The translations under genes and the position numbers were made by a program. Positions 38,764 to 45,477 of a DNA stretch of 64,000 bases are shown piece by piece. This DNA is from Tistlia consotensis USBA 355 (GTDB lineage: Bacteria > Pseudomonadota > Alphaproteobacteria > Kiloniellales > DSM-21159). The DNA is taken from the NCBI RefSeq assembly GCF_900177295.1, contig NZ_FWZX01000030.1, positions 22,296 through 86,295 of the forward strand. Reading direction: 5' to 3'. A model generated the notes under the pieces. It was not told where the DNA came from. It saw only the letters and a list, made by a program, of their open reading frames with translations, and did no database searches. How positions within the stretch are numbered: the stretch's first letter is position 1; every line of letters starts with the position of its first letter.

Positions 38764-39668
38764 CTCGCCGCCGTCGCCAGCCACTGCCGCCGCCGCAGCA
38801 GCGCGGACGGCAGGCGCCACCAGGGCGTCCGGAAGAGGTCCAGGAGATCGGAGCGCCAGGAGACGTCGCGGTGCAGCCCGGCGAGGAGCTTCAGGCCCTC
38901 CAGGGCGCGCCAGTCGTCGAGCAGCGCCGACCTTTCGGGATCGCCCGACCAGTCGTCCGCAGCATGGAGCCGCGCCAGGCGGATGTGCTCGCGCGCCCAG
39001 GCCGAGCGGTTGGTCTTGCGGGGGTCGAGCGTGCGCGAGCCCTCGTGCACGCGGTAGTGATAGACCGTGCCGCGCAACACGGTCGGCCGGGCGGCCGCGA
39101 GCAGGCGCAGCAGCAGGTCGCGGTCCGCGGCGAAGCGCCACTCGGTGCGCAGCCCGCCGAGCGAGCGCAGCCAGTCGGTGCGGAAGAACCAGCTGTTGAA
39201 GCCGGGGGCTCCGAAGGTCGCCTCGAGCAGCAGGCCGTCGCCTTCCGCGTGCTCGTAGCGGCCGAGCTCGACCTCGCGCGTCCCTTCCGGCCCGTCGTCG
39301 CAGCGGAAGAAGCGCAGGCCGCCGCAGACCGCGACCGTTCCGGGCGCTGCATCGAAAGCGGCGACGACCCGGTGCAGGCTGGCCGACTCGTAGCGGTCGT
39401 CGGCGTTGAGAAAGCCGATCAGTGCGCCCTCTGCCAGCGCCAGGCCCCGGTTCAGCGCGGCATGCGAATCGAGGCCCGGGCAGAGTGCCAGCCGAGCGGT
39501 CCCGGACGCCTCGACGATCGCCACCGAGCGGTCGAGCGAGCCGCCGTCGACGACCAGATGCTCCAGCACCACGCCCGGCTGCTCGGTGACGCTGCGGATC
39601 GCCTGCTCCAGGAAGCTGCCGTGGTTCAGGTTCGCCGTGACGACGGTCAGACGCGGCGTTGCCGCCAT
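38760..39668 (-). CDS. GT2 family glycosyltransferase (2)
   Basis: A 302-aa GT-A enzyme of the WcaA/colanic-acid type: RLTVVTANLNHGSFLEQAIRSV, VVDGGSLDRSVAIVE, and the DxD-like LNADDRYESASLHRVV. Then follow GFNSWFFRTDWLRSLGGLRTEWRFAADRDLLLRLL, typical of the subgroup whose donor motif is NADD. The ATG at 39668 is listed. A GTG at 39680 with GAGG six bases upstream would add four residues. It is preceded by the ABC ATPase gene and coupled to the next GT2. Confidence 0.9.
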   Translation of the reverse strand: MAATPRLTVVTANLNHGSFLEQAIRSVTEQPGVVLEHLVVDGGSLDRSVAIVEASGTARLALCPGLDSHAALNRGLALAEGALIGFLNADDRYESASLHRVVAAFDAAPGTVAVCGGLRFFRCDDGPEGTREVELGRYEHAEGDGLLLEATFGAPGFNSWFFRTDWLRSLGGLRTEWRFAADRDLLLRLLAAARPTVLRGTVYHYRVHEGSRTLDPRKTNRSAWAREHIRLARLHAADDWSGDPERSALLDDWRALEGLKLLAGLHRDVSWRSDLLDLFRTPWWRLPSALLRRRQWLATAAR

Positions 39669-39696
39669 TGCGGATGTCACGTCAGGCCTCGGCCGC

Positions 39697-40518
39697 TCAC
39701 GGGGAGGTGCCGGAACGCAGCGGCGCAGGAATCGGTTCCGGCTGCTCCGACCGCTTCGGCCGGAGCTGCTCGAACTGCTGCGGCGGCAGATAGCGCGACA
39801 GCACCTCGAGCGGCTCGCCGTCGGCGCGCACCCGGCCCTGCTCCAGCCAGACCAGGCGGTTGCACCACTCGACCATGACCTGTGCCGAATGGCTGGCCAG
39901 CACCAGGATGTCGGCGTGGCGGACCATGGTCTCGGTGCGCTGCCGGGCCTTGTCCATGAAGGTCGCGTCACCGGCCAGGATCCACTCGTCCATCAGCAGG
40001 ATCTCCGGCCGGGCCGCGGTCGCCATCGCGAAGGACAGGCGGACCATCATGCCGGAGGAATAGTTGCGCACCGGCAGGTCGAGGAAGGCGCCGATGTCGG
40101 CGAAGCTTTCGACGTCGGCCTCGAAGGCCCCGATCTCGGCGACGGCCATCCTGTGGAAGCGCGCGTGCAGCCGGATGTTCTCGCGGCCGGTCATGTCCGG
40201 GTTCATCGCCTGGCCGGGGTCGAGCAGCGAGGCGAGGCTGCCGTCGACCGCCAGTGAGCCGGCCGTCGGCTGGTAGATGCCCGAGAGGACGCGCAGCAGG
40301 GTCGTCTTGCCGGAGCCGTTGGATCCCACCAGGCCGAGCCGATCGCCGGATGCGAGCGAGAAGGAGATGTCGCGCAATGCCCGCACGATCGGGCGTCTGC
40401 GGGCGTCGGCGCCGAACCGGCCGGAGGCACGGTCGAGCACGGCCCGTCGCAGGGACCGGGTCTCGCTGTGATAGAGCGGGAAGTCGACCGAGATGCCGCG
40501 AGCCGCGAGCTGCGCCAT
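39697..40518 (-). CDS. Polysaccharide ABC exporter, ATP-binding subunit (KpsT/Wzt type)
   Basis: A 273-aa ATPase of the polysaccharide/teichoic-acid export family. Walker A is GSNGSGKT (65-72), the signature is YSSGM (153-157, the degenerate form usual here), Walker B is ILLMDEW (173-179) and the H-loop is ASHS. It lacks the long C-terminal carbohydrate-binding domain of O9a-type Wzt proteins. The roughly 35-residue tail (PPQQFEQLRPKRSEQ) is too short for that. Export should therefore not depend on recognition of a terminal modification by this subunit. It lies one base after the permease gene. Confidence 0.92.
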   Translation of the reverse strand: MAQLAARGISVDFPLYHSETRSLRRAVLDRASGRFGADARRRPIVRALRDISFSLASGDRLGLVGSNGSGKTTLLRVLSGIYQPTAGSLAVDGSLASLLDPGQAMNPDMTGRENIRLHARFHRMAVAEIGAFEADVESFADIGAFLDLPVRNYSSGMMVRLSFAMATAARPEILLMDEWILAGDATFMDKARQRTETMVRHADILVLASHSAQVMVEWCNRLVWLEQGRVRADGEPLEVLSRYLPPQQFEQLRPKRSEQPEPIPAPLRSGTSP

Positions 40519-40519
40519 G

Positions 40520-41401
40520 TCAGACCCAATACGCGATGCGGCCGCGCATCCGGGCGAAGCCGACCGCCGCGAGCGCCAGCGCGACGGCGGAGGCCGCCAG
40601 GGCGCCGAGCACGCTGCCGGCCGGAGGCGCTCCGCCGAGCAGCGGGGCGCGCACGACCTCGAGGAGATGGAAGAAGGGGTTGAAGCGGATCAGCACGCCG
40701 AGGAGTGGATGGCCGTCGAGTAGACTGGCGTACCACATGATCGGCGTCGCGAAGAAGACCACCTGCAGCAATGCGCCGACGATCGGCGGCACGTCGCGGA
40801 AACGGGCGCAGAGCGCGCCGAGCAGCATCGCGACGGCGAAGCCGTCGAGCAGCCAGAGCAGCAGCGCCGGCACGACCCACAGGATCTCCCAGGTCACCGG
40901 TGCGCCCACGAGCAGGAACACCGGCACGATCACGACGACGTTGTGGGCGAACACGATGGTGTTGCGCAGGACGCTGCGCGCGGCGTGCAGCGAGAAGGGC
41001 ATGCGCGCGCCGTGGATCAGCTTCTGCTCGGTCAGGAAGCAGTTGCAGCCTTCGTTGACCAGGGCGCTGAGGTAGTTCCAGATCACGATCGAGACGCTGA
41101 GATAGGGCAGGTACTGCCGGATGTCCGCGCGGAACAGCGCCGCGTAGATGAAGCCCATGGCGCCGATCATGACCGCCGTCGAGAGCGTCAGCCAGAGCGG
41201 CCCGAGGACGGAGCCGCGATAGCGCAGGCGAATGTCCGAGGTCGCCAGCAGCCATGCGAGGCGCCACAACGAGGCGCCGTCGCGCAGGTCCCGGGCCATC
41301 AGCCCGAAGCGCTGCGGCCAGCCGCTGTCCGCGGCGAGATGGAATACGGCCCCGTCGCGGCCTCGACTGTGGGTGCGGTCGCCCTCGATCAATGCGCTCA
41401 T
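40520..41401 (-). CDS. Polysaccharide ABC exporter, permease subunit (KpsM/Wzm type)
   Basis: A 293-aa ABC-2-type membrane protein with six hydrophobic segments. The family marks SDIRLRYRGSVLGPLWLTLSTAVMIGAMGFIYA and FNPFFHLLEVVRAPLLGG are clear. It forms the channel through which the lipid-linked glycan crosses the inner membrane, driven by the next gene's ATPase. The ATG at 41401 (MSALIEG) was chosen. The longer in-frame start reads Arg-rich sequence from the end region of the upstream gene. It lies 114 bp after the guanylyltransferase gene. Confidence 0.92.
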   Translation of the reverse strand: MSALIEGDRTHSRGRDGAVFHLAADSGWPQRFGLMARDLRDGASLWRLAWLLATSDIRLRYRGSVLGPLWLTLSTAVMIGAMGFIYAALFRADIRQYLPYLSVSIVIWNYLSALVNEGCNCFLTEQKLIHGARMPFSLHAARSVLRNTIVFAHNVVVIVPVFLLVGAPVTWEILWVVPALLLWLLDGFAVAMLLGALCARFRDVPPIVGALLQVVFFATPIMWYASLLDGHPLLGVLIRFNPFFHLLEVVRAPLLGGAPPAGSVLGALAASAVALALAAVGFARMRGRIAYWV

Positions 41402-41515
41402 CGCAATGGGATATCGCCGTCCGGCGCGGCCGGCAACAGCGGCGCGGACGACGGCGGCGAGCGCGCGGCCGCGATGCGGATCGCGGTACCGTCCGGAAGC
41501 GAAGCGGCCCATTGC

Positions 41516-42631
41516 CTACGGCTGTCGGCCCTCCGGGCCGCGGAGCCGCGCGGCCAGTGCGCGGACCTGGCGAGCCAGGTCGCCCGCGAAGAGAGCGCCT
41601 TCGATGCCTTGCGCACGCGCCGCCGCCAGCTCGGCCGGGTCGCAGGAGATCAGCAGGCTCCTTTCCGGGTCGCAGGGCCAGGGCACGGCCTCGCCGGGTC
41701 CCAGCCGGGGTGCGTCGGCGACCGCGTCGAGGTGCGCGCCAAGCGGCTGCAGGGCCGCCTGGAACGCTTCGAACGATGCGGCGGCGTCGCGGCCGGGCGG
41801 GCCCGTGAGCACGACGAGGCAGCCGAGGTCGTTCAGTTGCTTGACGGACTCGAGCACCTCCCGGGGCCAGGTCTCGCCCGGCCGGGCCCGGTCCTGCGCG
41901 GGCGGCAGGCAGGTGCGGGACAGGAAGACCGCGGGACGGCGGAACCGTGCCGGGATCTCCGCCTGCGCCCGGGCGAAGTCGGCCGGCACGCCGATGTCGA
42001 GGAAGAAGCGGTCGTAGATCCGCCCGGCCAGGCGCCCGGCCGCCGCGAGCCGCGGGAAGACGTCGTGCTCGATGGAGCAGGGCAGCGCATCGATCCAGCC
42101 GAGGATCGAGCGGTCGACCAGGTAGAGCCCGCCGTTGACGGGGCCGGCGCTGCCGGCGCCGGCGAAGCCGACGACCTGCGTGCCGGCCAGCTCGACCCCG
42201 TCGTAGCGCCCCACGCCGGGCGGCGCGTCCCTCAGCGCCAGCCGGGCGACGCAGTCGGCGCCGGCGGGCAGGGTCAGCAGATCCAGCCAGTTGACGTCGA
42301 AGAAGGTGTCGCCGTTGACCAGCAGGAAGCGCTCGTCGAGCAGGCCCGCGGCGTGGCGCAGGGCGCCGCCGGTGCCGGCCGGCGCCGGCTCGACGGCGAC
42401 GGTGACGGCGGCCCCGCCGGGCCCGCCGCCGCGGTAGCGCTCCGCGAAGGCCTGCGCCAGATGGCCGCAGAGCAGCAGGACGCGATGCAGGCCGTGCCGC
42501 GCCGCCTGTTCGATCAGGCAGTCGAGAAAGGGCCGGCCGCCGACCTCGAGCAGCGGCTTGGGCGTCGCCCTGGTCATCGCCCCCAGCCGGCTGCCGAGCC
42601 CGCCGACCAGGAACACGGCCTGGTTCAGCAT
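41516..42631 (-). CDS. hddC: Heptose-1-phosphate guanylyltransferase-like protein fused to a degenerate HAD domain
   Basis: A 371-aa two-domain protein. Residues 1 to about 225 are a sugar nucleotidyltransferase (VFLVGGLGSRLGAMTRATPKPLLEVGGRPFLDCLIEQAARHG, FLLVNGDTFFDVNW, GPVNGGLYLVDRSIL). This looks like HddC, which makes GDP-D-glycero-manno-heptose. Residues from about 245 align by eye with GmhB-type HAD phosphatases, but the DRDG catalytic motif reads SRTC. The later Thr/Asn motif reads LTGPPGR and the GDxxxD site reads SCDPAEL. The phosphatase half is therefore probably dead. The ATG at 42631 heads the minus operon. Substrate assignment depends on the locus context. Confidence 0.82.
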   Translation of the reverse strand: MLNQAVFLVGGLGSRLGAMTRATPKPLLEVGGRPFLDCLIEQAARHGLHRVLLLCGHLAQAFAERYRGGGPGGAAVTVAVEPAPAGTGGALRHAAGLLDERFLLVNGDTFFDVNWLDLLTLPAGADCVARLALRDAPPGVGRYDGVELAGTQVVGFAGAGSAGPVNGGLYLVDRSILGWIDALPCSIEHDVFPRLAAAGRLAGRIYDRFFLDIGVPADFARAQAEIPARFRRPAVFLSRTCLPPAQDRARPGETWPREVLESVKQLNDLGCLVVLTGPPGRDAAASFEAFQAALQPLGAHLDAVADAPRLGPGEAVPWPCDPERSLLISCDPAELAAARAQGIEGALFAGDLARQVRALAARLRGPEGRQP

Positions 42632-42958
42632 CGCGGCATCCCGCAGCCGCGCCACGGGAAGGACAGCCTGCGCTTCGGTCCGCGCGCGCTGCCGCGATCG
42701 ACCGGCCTCAGGGTAGGACGAGGGGTCCTCGGACGCGGAGCGCGACTGTCGCACAGGGGCAGGCCCAACATGCCGGGCAGTCTAACGCGGCGTCTCCCGG
42801 GGTCCAGACGTGCCAGGCTCGCCGAGCCGCGCCCAGCAGCTCATTCGAGCGCGGATCTGACCTGCCGAGCCCTTCGAGGATCCGCCTCAAGCCGCCACGA
42901 CGGTCACGGCATGGCGACCGTGCGCCCTCGCCGGTGGGACAGCATCCGGCCGGTGGCG
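42632..42958. other. Intergenic region at the right edge of the polysaccharide locus
   Basis: This 327 bp region is upstream of the minus-strand polysaccharide operon and downstream of the LysR gene. It must contain the operon promoter, but I see no consensus elements. The only structures are short GC hairpins, for example GAGG-GGT-CCTC. No gene is supported. Confidence 0.5.
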
Positions 42959-43861
42959 TCACCGCTGGCGTCGGGGCGGCAGCGAGGATGGCTCGCCGGC
43001 CAGCAACGGCGCCCGGGCGGCGATCTCCTTGCCCATGAAGTCCAGGAAGGCCCGCACGCGCGCCGTGCGGCGCAGGTCGGGGTGGGTCAGCAGCCAGAGC
43101 TCGCTGTCGAGGCCGGTGACGGGATCGCCGAGCCGGGTCAGCGTCGGGTCGGGGTCGGCCAGGTAGCAGGGCAGCACGGCGACGCCGAGGCCGACAGCCA
43201 CGGCGGCGCGGATCGCCAGCAGGCTGTCGAGGCGCAACACCACCAGCGGCGCCAGCCCCTCGGCCTCCAGCCAGTCCTCCAGCGCCGGGAAATGAAGGCC
43301 CGGGTCGGGCCCGATCCAGTCGAGTGACCGAAGGTCAGTGGACTCCTGCGCGGAGTCGCGTGCGGCGTAGACCGCCTCGGCGATGCGGCCCAGGCGGCGG
43401 CCGACCAGACGCTCCGGTGGCCGATCCGAGGGGCGGAGCGCGACGTCGGCCTCGCGCTTCGTCAGGTCAGCACGGGAGTTGGAAGCGACCAGCTCCAGGA
43501 CGATCTCCGGGAAGGCCGCGCGGAAGGCCGGGAGCAGCGGCAGCAGCAGGCCGTGCAGCAGCGTGTCGGTCGTGGTCACCCGCAGAGGGCCGGCGGGCCT
43601 GAGGTCGCGGCCGGCGATCCGCCGCTCGGCCGCCGCCACGGCGCCTTGGACCCGGCGCGCCGCCGCGAGCAGCTCCTCGCCGGCCGGGGTCGGCGCATAG
43701 CCGTCCCGCGCCCGCTCGAAGAGCCGCACGCCGAGCCGGCTCTCCAGGGCGCCGAGCCGACGGAACACCGTGGCGTGGCTGACCGCCAGGCGCCGCCCGG
43801 CGCCCGACAGCGAGCCCGCCTCTCCGATCGCCAGCACGATCCGCAGGTCGTCCCAGTCCAT
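42959..43861 (-). CDS. LysR-family transcriptional regulator (1)
   Basis: A 300-aa LysR regulator. The N-terminal HTH is MDWDDLRIVLAIGEAGSLSGAGRRLAVSHATVFRRLGALE. The periplasmic-binding-like effector domain follows (PLRVTTTDTLLHGLLLPLLPAF, LELVASNSRADLTKREADVALRPSDRP). The SHATVFRRL variant of the usual SQPAVSRQI recognition helix places it in the CrgA/YhaJ-like subset. It is divergent from the quinone reductase gene at 43985 with an inverted repeat between, so it probably controls that gene. It flanks but does not belong to the polysaccharide locus. Confidence 0.92.
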   Translation of the reverse strand: MDWDDLRIVLAIGEAGSLSGAGRRLAVSHATVFRRLGALESRLGVRLFERARDGYAPTPAGEELLAAARRVQGAVAAAERRIAGRDLRPAGPLRVTTTDTLLHGLLLPLLPAFRAAFPEIVLELVASNSRADLTKREADVALRPSDRPPERLVGRRLGRIAEAVYAARDSAQESTDLRSLDWIGPDPGLHFPALEDWLEAEGLAPLVVLRLDSLLAIRAAVAVGLGVAVLPCYLADPDPTLTRLGDPVTGLDSELWLLTHPDLRRTARVRAFLDFMGKEIAARAPLLAGEPSSLPPRRQR

Positions 43862-43879
43862 GAGTTGTCCGTTCTTGCA

Positions 43880-43897
43880 AAGATTATCGGCAATCTT
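43880..43897. promoter_or_regulatory. Candidate LysR operator
   Basis: The perfect inverted repeat AAGATT-ATCGGC-AATCTT lies in the 123-bp gap between the divergent LysR gene (19 bp from its start codon) and the quinone reductase gene. It is AT-rich in a GC-rich context and fits the T-N11-A half-site form of LysR boxes. Confidence 0.55.
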
Positions 43898-43984
43898 AAG
43901 GAATCACCGTCCGCGGATCGACAGGCCAATCTGCCGGACGGAACCATGGACCCGCAGAACCGCGTCCCCCAGGAGAAGACCGCC

Positions 43985-44764
43985 ATGCACAGCCTCGTCG
44001 TGCTCGCCCACCCCGAGCCGCGGTCCTTCAACGGCCGGCTGGCCCGGGCCGCCCGGGAGACGCTGGAAGCCGGCGGCTACACGACCCGGCTTCTCGACCT
44101 CTACGGCGAGGGCTTCGACCCGCGCGAGGCCCCGGAGCACTATCCGGCGCGGCGCGATCCCGGCCGCTTCAGCGCCATGAGCGCGCAGCGCCGGGCCGCC
44201 GAGACCGGCCGCCTGCCGCCCGATGTCGCCCGGGCGATCGGCTGGCTGGAGCAGAGCGACCTGGTGGTCTTCCAGTGTCCGCTCTGGTGGTTCTCGCTGC
44301 CGGCGATGCTCAAGGGCTGGCTCGACCGGGTCTTCGCCTACGGCGCCGTCTACGACAGCCGGATGCGCTATGACCGCGGCCGCTTCCGGGGCAGGCGGGC
44401 CCTCGTCTCGATCACCACCGGCGGGCCGGCGGCGAGCCACGGCCCCGACGGCCGCCAGGGCGACCTCGACCTGCTGCTCTGGCCGCTGCACTTCAGCCTG
44501 CACTACGTCGGCTTCTCGGTGCTGCCGCCCTGGCGTTCCTTCGCCGTGGAGGGCGGCCGCTTCGGCGCCGATCCGGAGGCCCACCGCCGCCACCTCGCGG
44601 CCTGCGAGGCCGGTCTGCGCCGCCACCTCGCCGGGCTCGATGCGCTGCAGCCCCTGCCCTTCAACGGCTGGGACGACTGGGACGCCGAGGGCCGGCTGAA
44701 GTCCGGAGCGCCGAGCCACGGCCCCTTCATGCGCCATCTGCCGGAGACGGCCGCGTCCGGCTGA
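43985..44764 (+). CDS. NAD(P)H quinone oxidoreductase, flavodoxin-like fold (NQO1/MdaB family)
   Basis: A 259-aa flavoprotein. The FMN/FAD-binding start is MHSLVVLAHPEPRSFNGRLARAA. Family marks are LVVFQCPLWWFSLPAMLKGWLDRVFAYGAVYD and RRALVSITTGGP. It performs two-electron reduction of quinones or related electrophiles in the cytoplasm. The ATG at 43985 has AGGAGA six bases upstream and matches the family start. In-frame upstream sequence runs into the LysR control region. It is divergent from LysR 42959-43861, the common regulator arrangement for such detoxifying reductases. Confidence 0.92.
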   Translation: MHSLVVLAHPEPRSFNGRLARAARETLEAGGYTTRLLDLYGEGFDPREAPEHYPARRDPGRFSAMSAQRRAAETGRLPPDVARAIGWLEQSDLVVFQCPLWWFSLPAMLKGWLDRVFAYGAVYDSRMRYDRGRFRGRRALVSITTGGPAASHGPDGRQGDLDLLLWPLHFSLHYVGFSVLPPWRSFAVEGGRFGADPEAHRRHLAACEAGLRRHLAGLDALQPLPFNGWDDWDAEGRLKSGAPSHGPFMRHLPETAASG

Positions 44765-44793
44765 TCCGCACGGTCGCGATATTTTTCCGCTCA

Positions 44794-44828
44794 CGATAAT
44801 TTCTCTATATATTCTCTATAAATTATCG
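44794..44828. promoter_or_regulatory. Nested inverted and direct repeats before the winged-helix regulator gene
   Basis: CGATAATTT (44794-44802) and AAATTATCG (44820-44828) form a perfect 9-bp inverted repeat. Inside it, TTCTCTATA occurs twice (44801-44809 and 44812-44820), an 11-bp-spaced direct repeat, so one helical turn apart. A TATATT (-10-like) lies at 44808-44813. The element is strongly AT-rich and lies about 50 bp before the regulator's ATG. It is a very likely operator/promoter for the regulator and the FAD/Fe-S genes after it. Confidence 0.65.
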
Positions 44829-44879
44829 ATCAGACATGCCCCCGAGACCCGAGGGTGGCGTGCAGGGCGGAGAGTGGGC

Positions 44880-45443
44880 ATGGCGAGCAGGAAGGCGGGA
44901 CCGGCAACGGCGGAGGCAGCCGGGGCACCCGGCGCGGCGCTCTACGGGCCGATCGTCTCCTCGGCGCATCTCGCCGCCGGCGGCTCGCCGGCGCTGTCGG
45001 AGGCGGAGTTCGGCCTGATCCTCTCGATCCGCGCCTTCGAGCGCTGGGTCGTGCGCTGCATGGCCGCCGCGGGCGAGCCGAACCTCTCGCCGCTCGAGGT
45101 CATCATGCTGAACGTCGTGCGCCACCGCGACCGGCCGAAGCCGGCGGCCGACATTGCGCTGATCCTCGACATCGAGGAGGCGCACGTCGCCGCCTATGCC
45201 CTGAAGAAGCTGCAGAAGGCCGGCCTCGTCGCGATCCGGCGCAACGGCAAGGAGAAGCTGGTCGAGGCGACCGAGCGCGGCATCGCCGCCTGCGAGCGCT
45301 ACGCCGCGGTGCGCGAGCAGCTGCTGGTCAAGGGCCTGCGCTCCTCCGGCCCCTCCGAGGCGACGCTCTCGGAGGTCGGCGAGGCGCTGCGCGCGCTCTC
45401 CGGCTACTACAACCAGGCGGCCCGCTCCGCCGCCACGATCTGA
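44880..45443 (+). CDS. Winged-helix (MarR-like) transcriptional regulator
   Basis: A 187-aa regulator. The central part is a winged helix: LSPLEVIMLNVVRHRDRPKPAADIALILDIEEAHVAAYALKKLQKAGLV, then the wing (AIRRNGKEKLVEATERG). This is a MarR-type layout with a helical N-terminus (FGLILSIRAFERWVVRCMAAAG) and C-terminus for dimerisation. The ATG at 44880 has GGAGAG before it. A GTG at 44874 is an alternative. It lies 34 bp before the FAD subunit gene and directly after a strong nested-repeat operator, which suggests self-regulation and control of the oxidoreductase genes. Confidence 0.85.
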   Translation: MASRKAGPATAEAAGAPGAALYGPIVSSAHLAAGGSPALSEAEFGLILSIRAFERWVVRCMAAAGEPNLSPLEVIMLNVVRHRDRPKPAADIALILDIEEAHVAAYALKKLQKAGLVAIRRNGKEKLVEATERGIAACERYAAVREQLLVKGLRSSGPSEATLSEVGEALRALSGYYNQAARSAATI

Positions 45444-45477
45444 CCCCCAGACCCCAGACCCGAGGAGAGAGCGTCCC

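Noticed and set aside
42754..42761. CAGGGGCA matching the end of tRNA-Leu, as a possible attR
   Set aside because: Only eight bases match in a GC-rich genome, with no integrase; expected by chance.
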